A DNA stretch of 15,046 nt from contig CAYFJI010000045.1 of assembly GCA_964343365.1 (NCBI GenBank), forward strand, positions 1-15,046. Reading direction: 5' to 3'. Origin of the DNA: CAJXWH01 sp964343365 (GTDB lineage: Bacteria; Pseudomonadota; Gammaproteobacteria; Arenicellales; UBA868). The notes under the pieces are model-generated. The model had not been told where the DNA came from. It did no database searches and was given only the letters and a program-made list of their open reading frames with translations. Shown here one piece after another: positions 1-6,427 of the stretch (positions are counted from its first letter, which is position 1; each line of letters begins with the position of its first letter). Both the position numbers and the translations under genes were made by a program.

Positions 1-469
1 TATTCATATCGGTTTCTTTGCCCGCAATGACCTCAATCATTGGAATGATATGGGGCGGGTTAGACCAATGCATGCCAACAAAGCGATCAGGATGATTCGA
101 GCCATCCTGTAGCTTAGAAATAGGAATTCCAGAAGAGTCACTCGCAAGAACGCACTTTGTTGTAACCAGCTTCTCCAGTTCCTTGAAAACGGCGAGCTTA
201 GCATCAATATCTTCAGGAACATTCTCTATTACCAGATCAGCCCCTACCACACAATCTTCGAGGTTGGGCGTTAATCGTACGGGAGCAATTGAACGGTCTG
301 TCGTACCAAGCGCATCAAGAACTTTAAAGGCGATGTCAATGTTCTTCTGTCCAGCCTCCAGTACTCCTGAATTGACATCAAATGCTGAAACCTCAATTCC
401 ACCTCTTGCTAGCGTTGCTGTGATGCCCGGCCCCATGGTGCCAAGCCCTATCACGGCTACCTTGGTCAT
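1..469 (-). CDS. 3-hydroxyacyl-CoA dehydrogenase, N-terminal part (runs off the window)
   Basis: The 156 visible codons form the NAD-binding domain of a 3-hydroxyacyl-CoA dehydrogenase, which oxidises L-3-hydroxyacyl-CoA (or a related hydroxy acid) to the 3-keto compound in the cytoplasm. A Rossmann motif G8-x-G10-x-x-G13 lies at the very N-terminus, with D31 at the end of the second strand as expected for NAD preference. The segment around 133-146 (MHWSNPP, then E146) matches the family's catalytic His-Glu pair: H134 and E146 are 12 residues apart, as in the mammalian enzyme. The frame is open to the window edge, so the C-terminal helical domain is outside. The ATG at 469 is preceded by AGGAG about 9 nt upstream. 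It is the last visible gene of the minus-strand run, 35 bp after the GST. Substrate cannot be told; 3-hydroxybutyryl-CoA-type or lambda-crystallin/carnitine-dehydrogenase-type relatives are alternatives. Confidence 0.9.
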   Translation of the reverse strand, partial: MTKVAVIGLGTMGPGITATLARGGIEVSAFDVNSGVLEAGQKNIDIAFKVLDALGTTDRSIAPVRLTPNLEDCVVGADLVIENVPEDIDAKLAVFKELEKLVTTKCVLASDSSGIPISKLQDGSNHPDRFVGMHWSNPPHIIPMIEVIAGKETDMN

Positions 470-504
470 AATCTTTTGCTCCTAGTTTTTTGGGGCATTG
501 AAAG

Positions 505-1104
505 CTATGCAGCTACAACCTTTTGATAGGCTGTTCGTTCGGAAATTAAATCATGCCATCTACGAGTACTTACCAGCTCTGGAAGGTTAATTGGAAATCC
601 TAGACATCGATTACAAATGGGGCCTAAAGCAATATCAGCCATGGAAAAAAAATCTCCACCGATCCATTCGTTTTCCTCCAAGTGCTTATCCAATATCGAT
701 AGCTGATCAATCAGCGCGCTCCCCATGGCATCTATTTCGGTGCGATCTTCCTCTGCTTTCTTGGACTCTTTAAATACATTCAGATAATGGGAATTTAGGG
801 ATGCTAAAAGCCAGTCCATCCAAGTTTCACATTTTGCTCGAGATGCCAAATCTCCAGGAATTAAATCAGAGTTCTGCTTGAGACAAAGATAACGCAGGAT
901 AGTGTTTGATTCCCAAATAATGTGCTCACCGTCAATTAAAGTGGGCACCTTGCCCGTAGGATTCATCTGTAGATAAGTAGCATCCCCAGTGTTGCCAAAT
1001 TGCCGACCATAATCTTCTCTGATGTAGTTGACTCCGAGTTCTTCAAGTAGCCATAGAACTTTTTGTACGTTACCAGATGTCTTACGCCCTAATAGTCTCA
1101 ACAT
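505..1104 (-). CDS. Glutathione S-transferase family protein
   Basis: A 199-residue cytosolic GST of normal length. The N-terminal thioredoxin-like domain (about 1-75) has S10 and N12 in GRKTSGNVQKV, the position of the Thr/Asn pair that activates glutathione in bacterial nu-type (YfcG-like) GSTs, the cis-proline motif KVPTL (P54), and the glutathione gamma-glutamyl-binding E65-S66 in WESNTILRYL. An all-helical C-terminal domain follows, containing the usual FSMADIALG helix-cap signature near residue 155. It lacks the SSC-type motif of zeta-class maleylpyruvate isomerases, so it is not an obvious partner of the gentisate-dioxygenase-like gene upstream. The ATG has an AAGGGG Shine-Dalgarno element about 6 nt upstream. 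It sits 39 bp after ridA-like and 35 bp before the dehydrogenase, so probably in the same operon. Conjugation, reductive deglutathionylation or isomerisation all remain possible. Confidence 0.9.
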   Translation of the reverse strand: MLRLLGRKTSGNVQKVLWLLEELGVNYIREDYGRQFGNTGDATYLQMNPTGKVPTLIDGEHIIWESNTILRYLCLKQNSDLIPGDLASRAKCETWMDWLLASLNSHYLNVFKESKKAEEDRTEIDAMGSALIDQLSILDKHLEENEWIGGDFFSMADIALGPICNRCLGFPINLPELVSTRRWHDLISERTAYQKVVAA

Positions 1105-1143
1105 AATTTCCCCTTTTCGAAATCTATTAAATCAACATAATGA

Positions 1144-1551
1144 TTACTTACTTATTGGTTTGTATGCAATTGCATCCATTTCAATTTTCGTATTAATAAC
1201 GGCTCGTGCCTCTACCGTAGTTCGAGCTAACAAGCCCTCCGGAAAATATTCTCCAAATGCACGGTTATAACGTCCAAAATCCCGAGCATCCTCAAGGAAT
1301 ACTGTGATCTTTACAATGTCTTCCAAGTCTGCCCCATCTGCCTTTAGGACGCGCCTAACAGACTCGAGAGTCAACCTGCATTGCTCCTCGATAGTCCCAT
1401 CACACATTTTTCCGTTCTCGTCTTTTGCGACTTGCCCAGAAACAAATAGAAAATCTCCCGCGCGTACCCCAGGATGAAAAGGTAGATTTGGATTTTTTTC
1501 GCCAATTGGATGGATTCCAGTACCTATTTTGGTCTCATTTTTGTCTTGCAC
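1144..1551 (-). CDS. RidA (YjgF/YER057c/UK114) family enamine/imine deaminase
   Basis: A 135-residue protein of the RidA superfamily, which forms trimers and hydrolyses reactive enamines and imines to ketones plus ammonia. The family signature is present: FVSGQVAKDENG near 36-47, R110 in LLARTTVEA (the substrate-carboxylate-binding arginine of active RidA proteins) and E124 in KIEMDAIAY, which corresponds to the catalytic-water glutamate. The start is GTG at 1551, supported by a strong GGGAGG 8 nt upstream. It lies 33 bp downstream of the beta-propeller gene and 39 bp upstream of the GST in the same orientation. Several ring-cleavage pathways use RidA relatives as dedicated deaminases (2-aminomuconate deaminase of the AmnD/NbaF kind), and its place beside a gentisate-dioxygenase-like gene suggests a pathway-specific role rather than the housekeeping one. 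That role is inference. Confidence 0.92.
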   Translation of the reverse strand: MQDKNETKIGTGIHPIGEKNPNLPFHPGVRAGDFLFVSGQVAKDENGKMCDGTIEEQCRLTLESVRRVLKADGADLEDIVKITVFLEDARDFGRYNRAFGEYFPEGLLARTTVEARAVINTKIEMDAIAYKPISK

Positions 1552-1559
1552 GACTATAT

Positions 1560-1565
1560 CCTCCC
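1560..1565 (-). promoter_or_regulatory. Strong ribosome-binding site for the RidA-like gene
   Basis: GGGAGG on the minus strand, 8 nt before the GTG at 1551. It fixes GTG as the start of the RidA-like gene; there is no competing in-frame ATG close by. Confidence 0.7.
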
Positions 1566-1584
1566 GAAGATTCAGTAGAGACTG

Positions 1585-2712
1585 TTATATAAGTGGCGTC
1601 TCAATGATATCGACGCCATTTTGTCGATCAATTATGTAAATTAAACCGCGATCATCGACGGTGACATCATTAGTCGATGCCAGTTCAAACCCAGCCGGAG
1701 CATCGGGCTTGAAAAATCCAGCCTCTTTTGGTTGGTAAGGATCCGAAATATCTATGAGCCTTAATCCTTGGGCGAACCAAGCAAAAGGAATAATATTCCC
1801 GACAATTTTTTCAGATGGCTGATGACACCCTGTCATAGGTGGCTGGGGCGATCCATCAATATCTAAATCTGGCACCTGAAAGGTTGAAATTGGCACGGGA
1901 TTTGTCTCGGTTGAAATATCATAAATCCAAGTAAAAGCAGGGGGAGAATCCCACAACTTAGCAACGTCTTCATCAGCAACTACCATGATATCTCTACCTT
2001 TAATTCGGTCAGGCATTGCGAGACAGGTATGTGTAGGGTGAGGAAATGTCGGGCTAGTGTTCATGCTGGAAATCAGTTTTGGCTCAGACATGTTCTGAAT
2101 ATCTAGTATAAAAAAACCGTGATGCCAATAACTTACGTAAAGTCGGTTGCCCCTACGGAGAGGATGATGGCATCTTGGTGGAACCCAACCATCCCATGGA
2201 TAATTTTCACCCCCTGCCTTCCACTGACCCGGAATCCACCAACGACCGACCTCAATCGGTCTCCCGGGATCCACCAGATCTAAAATCATTACGATATTAC
2301 CTATGTACCCCTCGACTGTTGGAGAGATGTAAGCATATCGTCCATCAAAACTATATCGATGTACCCCACGGCCACCGGTCTTCCATTTAGTTATAAGCTT
2401 AGTCTTTGCTGGGTTACTGACATCATAAATTCCTAAACCTCCTCCGAACTCAGGAGAACCATCTGTTCCTAACCGTTCATGATTAACCAACATCACTCCA
2501 TTCGATGTACGCACTTTATGCGAATGCCAACCAACTGGCATCTCGATGCGAAAGATTTCGCGCGGTGACCTAGGATCGGATACATCAAATAACGTTGTGC
2601 CCGCAGGTTCCCTCATATGCCCTACGTACAAAATATCACCATCAACCCAGACTTGCCCACCTCCTGGACAGTCAATATGCGATACAAGTGAAGTATTTTT
2701 AACTGTTGGCAT
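1585..2712 (-). CDS. LVIVD-repeat beta-propeller protein
   Basis: A 375-residue protein built from at least six copies of the LVIVD-type strand pattern (hydrophobic-hydrophobic-D-hydrophobic-S-D/N-P-x-x-P): near residues 41-50 (LFDVSDPRSP), 95-104 (IYDVSNPAKT), 143-152 (ILDLVDPGRP), 202-211 (ILDIQNMSEP), 263-272 (IYDISTETNP) and 319-328 (LIDISDPYQP), with a degenerate closing strand near 361. This predicts a six- or seven-bladed propeller. Histidines cluster in conserved-looking spots (GWHSHK 62-66, RCHHP 180-184, HPTHTC 225-230, GCHQP 296-299), reminiscent of metal sites in selenium-binding protein/methanethiol oxidase propellers. There is no signal peptide, so it is probably cytoplasmic. 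It lies 50 bp after the cupin gene and 33 bp before ridA-like. Function is unknown: an enzyme (lactonase- or methanethiol-oxidase-like) or a binding scaffold are both possible. Confidence 0.8.
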   Translation of the reverse strand: MPTVKNTSLVSHIDCPGGGQVWVDGDILYVGHMREPAGTTLFDVSDPRSPREIFRIEMPVGWHSHKVRTSNGVMLVNHERLGTDGSPEFGGGLGIYDVSNPAKTKLITKWKTGGRGVHRYSFDGRYAYISPTVEGYIGNIVMILDLVDPGRPIEVGRWWIPGQWKAGGENYPWDGWVPPRCHHPLRRGNRLYVSYWHHGFFILDIQNMSEPKLISSMNTSPTFPHPTHTCLAMPDRIKGRDIMVVADEDVAKLWDSPPAFTWIYDISTETNPVPISTFQVPDLDIDGSPQPPMTGCHQPSEKIVGNIIPFAWFAQGLRLIDISDPYQPKEAGFFKPDAPAGFELASTNDVTVDDRGLIYIIDRQNGVDIIETPLI

Positions 2713-2762
2713 TTTTTCTCAGTTTCTCATTATCCTTTGTAATATTTAAGAAGGACCAATAT

Positions 2763-3905
2763 TTAAGCAAGGCGCAGCACATCACCCGTCTCGGTCTTAC
2801 CAAACTTTCGATAAAATCCTAGTACTTTCAACGTCGGTTCATCACTCGCAACAAATAAAATAGCCCTTTCGCTGTCAGACCCATTAATGTGTTCACACCA
2901 CAGTCCTCCAGGGACTGCGACCGTATCAAACGGAGACCAATCAAGCCTCTTTCCGTCAACAACACTGTATCCCGATCCTTCAAGAGGAGACAACAAAACT
3001 GAAGAATTCTGTTTCATTGGCAAGGTCTTTTCGCCGGGCCGGAGCATCTGAACAAAAAATGTCATTGTTTTGTATATTGGCGTCCCTCGGGTAGGATCAA
3101 CATATTCTATAAGTATTCCTTCGTAAGGATCACCGTCCCAATTCTTGTAACGCTCAAGTAATTCAGACATTACCTCCCAACGATAGATATACATAGGTGA
3201 AGCTTTTCCGACACCTCGTGTATGAGATACAAAACGTGGCAAAAACCCACCGTGGCCGTAAATCTTCTCCGAATAATGCGTGGGGAACTTTTGCGTCTGC
3301 ATTTTTTTTACTACAATGGAATTTTCGTCTTGCTCGGTATAATCATGCTCAAAATGCAATGAATTTAATGCATCTGCTAGAGGCAAATCTAGAACACTCA
3401 AATTAATTGCAGGCTCATCACCTTCGTTTCCATGATTGTGCCAGGTATCGTGTGGGGTAAGCACTAAATCTCCAGGACCAAAGACAATATTCTCACCTTC
3501 GACCCCCGTAAAATTTTGCGCACCAATTAATCCGAGACGTATCGCATTAGGTGAGTGACGATGAGGCGGCATTATTTCTACTGGATCATTTAAACGATAA
3601 GCCATGTATAAAGTTGTTACCGTTGCTCGACTTGGCGCTAGCCCTGGGTTTACTAGAACTAAAGATCGCCTCTCAGAATTCTCCATCTTGATAAGTGATG
3701 CTGAGCGGTACAACAACGGCTCAATATCTTCCTTATAGCGCCAACTGAACGGCACAGCTTTGCGTTTATCCATGACCTGATTATCTTCATCGTGGTCAAT
3801 ACTGGAATCGATAGCCCAATAGGGTGCCATATGCTTTTCATAGACTTCCCTATGAAGAGCATCGAGAGCGCTTTCAGTCTCGCGTCTCTCCTTATTTTTT
3901 GACAT
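2763..3905 (-). CDS. Gentisate 1,2-dioxygenase-like double-cupin protein
   Basis: A 380-residue bicupin matching gentisate/1-hydroxy-2-naphthoate/salicylate ring-cleaving dioxygenases in length and layout. The N-terminal part carries the family motifs VPFSWRYKEDIEPLL (51-65) and LVLVNPGL (82-89). The first cupin holds the Fe(II) ligands H115 and H117 (PPHRHS) and H156 (DTWHNHGN, 153-160). The second cupin (about 285-345) is degenerate: where a second HRH motif is often kept there is LPMKQNSS, so only one iron site is expected. Such enzymes insert O2 between carboxylate- and hydroxyl-bearing ring carbons; the actual substrate (gentisate, an amino- or alkyl-substituted salicylate, or other) is not determinable. 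The ATG at 3905 has AGGAG 7 nt upstream. A 202-bp gap with a promoter candidate precedes it, so it may head its own transcript with the propeller, RidA, GST and dehydrogenase genes. Confidence 0.85.
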   Translation of the reverse strand: MSKNKERRETESALDALHREVYEKHMAPYWAIDSSIDHDEDNQVMDKRKAVPFSWRYKEDIEPLLYRSASLIKMENSERRSLVLVNPGLAPSRATVTTLYMAYRLNDPVEIMPPHRHSPNAIRLGLIGAQNFTGVEGENIVFGPGDLVLTPHDTWHNHGNEGDEPAINLSVLDLPLADALNSLHFEHDYTEQDENSIVVKKMQTQKFPTHYSEKIYGHGGFLPRFVSHTRGVGKASPMYIYRWEVMSELLERYKNWDGDPYEGILIEYVDPTRGTPIYKTMTFFVQMLRPGEKTLPMKQNSSVLLSPLEGSGYSVVDGKRLDWSPFDTVAVPGGLWCEHINGSDSERAILFVASDEPTLKVLGFYRKFGKTETGDVLRLA

Positions 3906-3976
3906 TTTCGTCTCCTATCTTGATCCAATTTCCCCTAGGTCATCAAATCTACTACAACCTCGACCGTTGCAGTCTA

Positions 3977-4005
3977 GTTACAATTGGCAAAAAGTCTTTT
4001 CGCAA
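3977..4005 (-). promoter_or_regulatory. Candidate sigma-70 promoter for the cupin operon
   Basis: On the minus strand, TTGCGA (-35, 4000-4005) and TGTAAC (-10, 3977-3982) are separated by exactly 17 bp, each 4 of 6 matches to consensus. The -10 lies about 70 bp upstream of the cupin ATG. This is pattern matching only; both boxes are imperfect. Confidence 0.35.
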
Positions 4006-4052
4006 AAACCCTGCAATAAGCTGCTGCGCGCCCCACAAGACTGATGTTACAC

Positions 4053-4083
4053 AAAAAAGCCTTCTGTTTATGGGTTATCAGAA
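4053..4083 (-). terminator. Weak intrinsic terminator candidate after the GMC small-subunit gene
   Basis: On the minus strand a 5-bp stem TTCTG/CAGAA (4079-4083 with 4062-4066), loop 12 nt, is followed by GGC and six T (4053-4058). The stem is short and AT-rich, so termination would be partial at best. It lies between the small-subunit gene and the cupin promoter candidate, where a boundary between two transcription units would be expected. Confidence 0.25.
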
Positions 4084-4107
4084 ACTCATATTATCAATTT
4101 ATCAGAA
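4075..4107. repeat. Direct repeat TTATCAGAA x2 with a third TTATCA core
   Basis: TTATCAGAA occurs at 4075-4083 and 4099-4107, with an extra TTATCA at 4091-4096. The starts are 24, 16 and 8 bp apart, multiples of 8. The array sits directly after the small-subunit stop codon, upstream of the cupin promoter candidate. It could be an operator, or chance in AT-rich intergenic DNA; one arm also takes part in the weak hairpin. Confidence 0.35.
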
Positions 4108-4554
4108 CTAAGCTGGTCGGTATGTTTTGTTCTTTTTTTTCACACTCTGAAGCAATGACCAATCGTGATTCTTAATAGCATAGCCTAAAGGAAAAGGAGG
4201 TCGTGGTTCCATTCCAAGTGATCTCATCACCCGATCGTCCCTGTAATAGCACTGAAGAACTATTCGTGCAATAGTACTCTTCTTAATACCAACAACAAAT
4301 TTCATCGACACGCGGTTTTGTTTATCCTCTCCAAGCATTTTGTAACTTATGCCAAACATCTCTTCGGCTATTTTATTCAACGCAGAAAGCTCCTCCTTAA
4401 CTAAAACAAAGTTGCGTCTAACTTCATTAAGTATGTCGTTAAATATTAATTCTTCTCCGGCACTAGGAAGATTATACGTTTCACTTTGAGGGATCATATC
4501 TTCGACTAGAGCATGTAGCATCTTAGCCTCGTCTTCTGATGGTTGCTTAATCAT
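4108..4554 (-). CDS. Small protein resembling gluconate 2-dehydrogenase subunit 3
   Basis: A 148-residue mostly helical, charged protein. Its C-terminal part (QCYYRDDRVMRSLG, then RPPFPLGY and DWSLLQSVK near 98-140) resembles the short subunits classed with gluconate 2-dehydrogenase subunit 3 that are encoded next to GMC flavoprotein dehydrogenases. Unlike the periplasmic subunits of membrane-bound gluconate or sorbitol dehydrogenases it has no Tat or Sec signal peptide, and no cytochrome c subunit gene is nearby, so the pair may work in the cytoplasm or use another acceptor. Position supports the call: it begins 33 bp after the GMC stop codon in the same orientation. No clear Shine-Dalgarno precedes the ATG at 4554, so translation may be coupled to the GMC gene. 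The assignment comes from memory of family appearance and context, not from a search. Confidence 0.6.
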   Translation of the reverse strand: MIKQPSEDEAKMLHALVEDMIPQSETYNLPSAGEELIFNDILNEVRRNFVLVKEELSALNKIAEEMFGISYKMLGEDKQNRVSMKFVVGIKKSTIARIVLQCYYRDDRVMRSLGMEPRPPFPLGYAIKNHDWSLLQSVKKKNKTYRPA

Positions 4555-4587
4555 TCGGGTGTTCGGGATGAGTTTAGCTGATTTAGA

Positions 4588-6180
4588 TTAATCAAATAAA
4601 TTAGTCAAGCGCTTCTTAATCATATCAGCTATATAGAGAGCCAACGCCTGAATCGTTGAAGTGGGATTAACCCCTCCAGACGTTACAAAAATACTTCCAT
4701 CAACGATAAAAAGGTTCTTGACATCATGGGAGCGGCCCCATTCGTTAACAACGGATCGGGCTGGATTAAACCCCATCCGGGCAGTTCCCATCATATGCCA
4801 ACCACCCAGTTCGATTGGGCTACGACTGAATATCTCGACTGCTCCTGCTGCTTCGAGCACTTCGGTGGCCTTTTCAATTGAAAAATTTAACATTTTTTTT
4901 GTGTTTTCACTGATTGTATAATCAATTTTTGGCGAAGGTATGCCATGGCAATCAGTAAGAATCGAATCGAGTGTGACAGTATTTTTCTCTTCAGGAAGAT
5001 CTTCACAGATACCCTGCAAAAAGGTCATATGATTAAATAAACGCCGATAGTCCTGATGGTGGTTAGGGCCCCAGCTAATCTTACCCAAGTCCATGCCGAT
5101 AAGTCCCGTACCGACTGGCCCATATCCACGAATACTTTCATAGATATAACCACGAACGAAACCTCTTGATAGATCGGTCTCATAAAATTCGTGGCTCCAC
5201 AAACAATTGTGCGGGCCAATATAACTATCGACAGTATTCTCAAATATTCCATAAGTTGCTGAGTAAGGATGGCACATAAAATTCTTACCAACTAGCCCTG
5301 AGCTATTGGCCAATCCGTCAGGAAACAAATGTGATGTGGAATTCAACAACAGCCGGGGAGTGCCAATCCCGTTGCATGCCAATATCACCACTTCTGCACG
5401 CTGATGGCGCTCATTTCCCTCTTTATCGTAAAAAATAACACCTGATGCCATCCCATTTGAATCAACTGTGATCTCTCTCGCTCTGCATCTAGTCCATACC
5501 TCAACACGATTATTAACTGCGTGACGCCAGTAGGTAATATCCGTGCTAGCTTTTGCGCCTTGCGCACAACCACTTGCGCACGCTCCAAGATTGATACATT
5601 GGGCTCTACCATCATATGGTAGGGTTGCGATAGCATTGTCAGATGGCCACCAATGCCAGCCTAGTTTATTGAACCCATGCGCCAGAGCTTCTCCTGATTT
5701 TCCCAATGGAAGTGGAGGCAAAATTGCCGGCTTTTCTGGATACGCGGGATCTCCCGCTAAAGATGCCACTCCCATCATTCGATCATTTTGATCATAAAAT
5801 GGTGACAATGTTTTGTAATCTATGGGCCAATCATCAGCAACGCCATCCAGAGTTTTTACACGAAAATCAGATGGATGAAATCTCGGAAAATGTGCCGCAT
5901 ATAATATCGTACCACCACCGACTCCATTAAAATTTGCAACCTTAATTGGAGTGCCAGAATCGTTTATCGGATAATCGGTTGATCTTTGTCTAATGTTAGG
6001 ACTATAGCTATAGTCATCGCGTGCCTCCCAATCTCTCCCATTACTTGGATAGTTGGAGGAATTCATCCAATCACCTTGCTCAAGGCATACGATCCGCATG
6101 CGTGTTTCAGCAAGGCTCCATGCGACCGCGGCGCCCGATGCACCAGCCCCTATAATTAGAACATCAACCGGATCTGTCAC
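4588..6180 (-). CDS. GMC-family FAD-dependent oxidoreductase (gluconate-dehydrogenase-like large subunit)
   Basis: A 530-residue glucose-methanol-choline family flavoprotein. The FAD-binding beta-alpha-beta motif G11-A-G13-A-S-G16 opens the protein, ending at the ribose-binding E in CLEQG. The GGGTILYAAHFPRF segment (about 90) fits the FAD-attachment loop. Catalytic residues are H462 in GGWHMMGTARMG and N505 in SGGVNPTSTIQ, the family's His/Asn pair. A Cys-rich CINLGACASGC stretch near 195 is typical of the subgroup paired with subunit-3 proteins. These enzymes oxidise an alcohol or sugar-type hydroxyl and pass electrons to an acceptor. There is no signal peptide. The start is GTG at 6180: an in-frame TGA stands immediately before it and AGGGG lies 7 nt upstream. 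It is the first gene of the minus-strand run and is divergent from the CaiB-like gene. Substrate unknown. Confidence 0.9.
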   Translation of the reverse strand: MTDPVDVLIIGAGASGAAVAWSLAETRMRIVCLEQGDWMNSSNYPSNGRDWEARDDYSYSPNIRQRSTDYPINDSGTPIKVANFNGVGGGTILYAAHFPRFHPSDFRVKTLDGVADDWPIDYKTLSPFYDQNDRMMGVASLAGDPAYPEKPAILPPLPLGKSGEALAHGFNKLGWHWWPSDNAIATLPYDGRAQCINLGACASGCAQGAKASTDITYWRHAVNNRVEVWTRCRAREITVDSNGMASGVIFYDKEGNERHQRAEVVILACNGIGTPRLLLNSTSHLFPDGLANSSGLVGKNFMCHPYSATYGIFENTVDSYIGPHNCLWSHEFYETDLSRGFVRGYIYESIRGYGPVGTGLIGMDLGKISWGPNHHQDYRRLFNHMTFLQGICEDLPEEKNTVTLDSILTDCHGIPSPKIDYTISENTKKMLNFSIEKATEVLEAAGAVEIFSRSPIELGGWHMMGTARMGFNPARSVVNEWGRSHDVKNLFIVDGSIFVTSGGVNPTSTIQALALYIADMIKKRLTNLFD

Positions 6181-6187
6181 TCAGACG

Positions 6188-6192
6188 CCCCT
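6188..6192 (-). promoter_or_regulatory. Ribosome-binding site fixing the GTG start of the GMC gene
   Basis: AGGGG on the minus strand, 7 nt from the GTG at 6180. With the in-frame TGA directly upstream of the GTG, no earlier start is possible. Confidence 0.65.
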
Positions 6193-6427
6193 AAGCCTCA
6201 GCACTAAAAGTACTCAGCAAATAGTAACCAAGTTGAATATTGTAGCAAAATCTATAATTAATCCGAAAATTTTGATAAGTTAAGAAAATCTAATGACAGA
6301 TGTAAATATGCCCATCCATATTCTTTGATCGACTAAACGAAGAATACTGTTGTTATAGTCAAAAAAATTCTATAGATTAAAAGGCTCGTCATTTATTTAA
6401 GGACTCAAAACAGCTAAAGTAGCTACT
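6193..6427. promoter_or_regulatory. AT-rich divergent promoter region
   Basis: This is the only divergent intergenic region in the window, between the GMC operon (minus) and the CaiB-MttB pair (plus). On the minus strand TACAAT (6239-6244) is a good -10 match, but nothing like a -35 stands 16-18 bp upstream. On the plus strand TATAGA near 6372 is a possible -10 with a poorly spaced TTGTTA. I see no convincing operator palindrome. No regulator gene is present in the window. Confidence 0.45.

Noticed and set aside
505..1104. GST as maleylpyruvate isomerase of a gentisate pathway
   Set aside because: Lacks the zeta-class N-terminal Ser-Ser-Cys-type motif and instead has the nu-like Ser/Asn pattern.
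3824..4111. 95-codon open frame on the plus strand between the cupin and the small-subunit gene
   Set aside because: Half lies antisense to the cupin gene; the intergenic half has promoter-like composition and no family resemblance.
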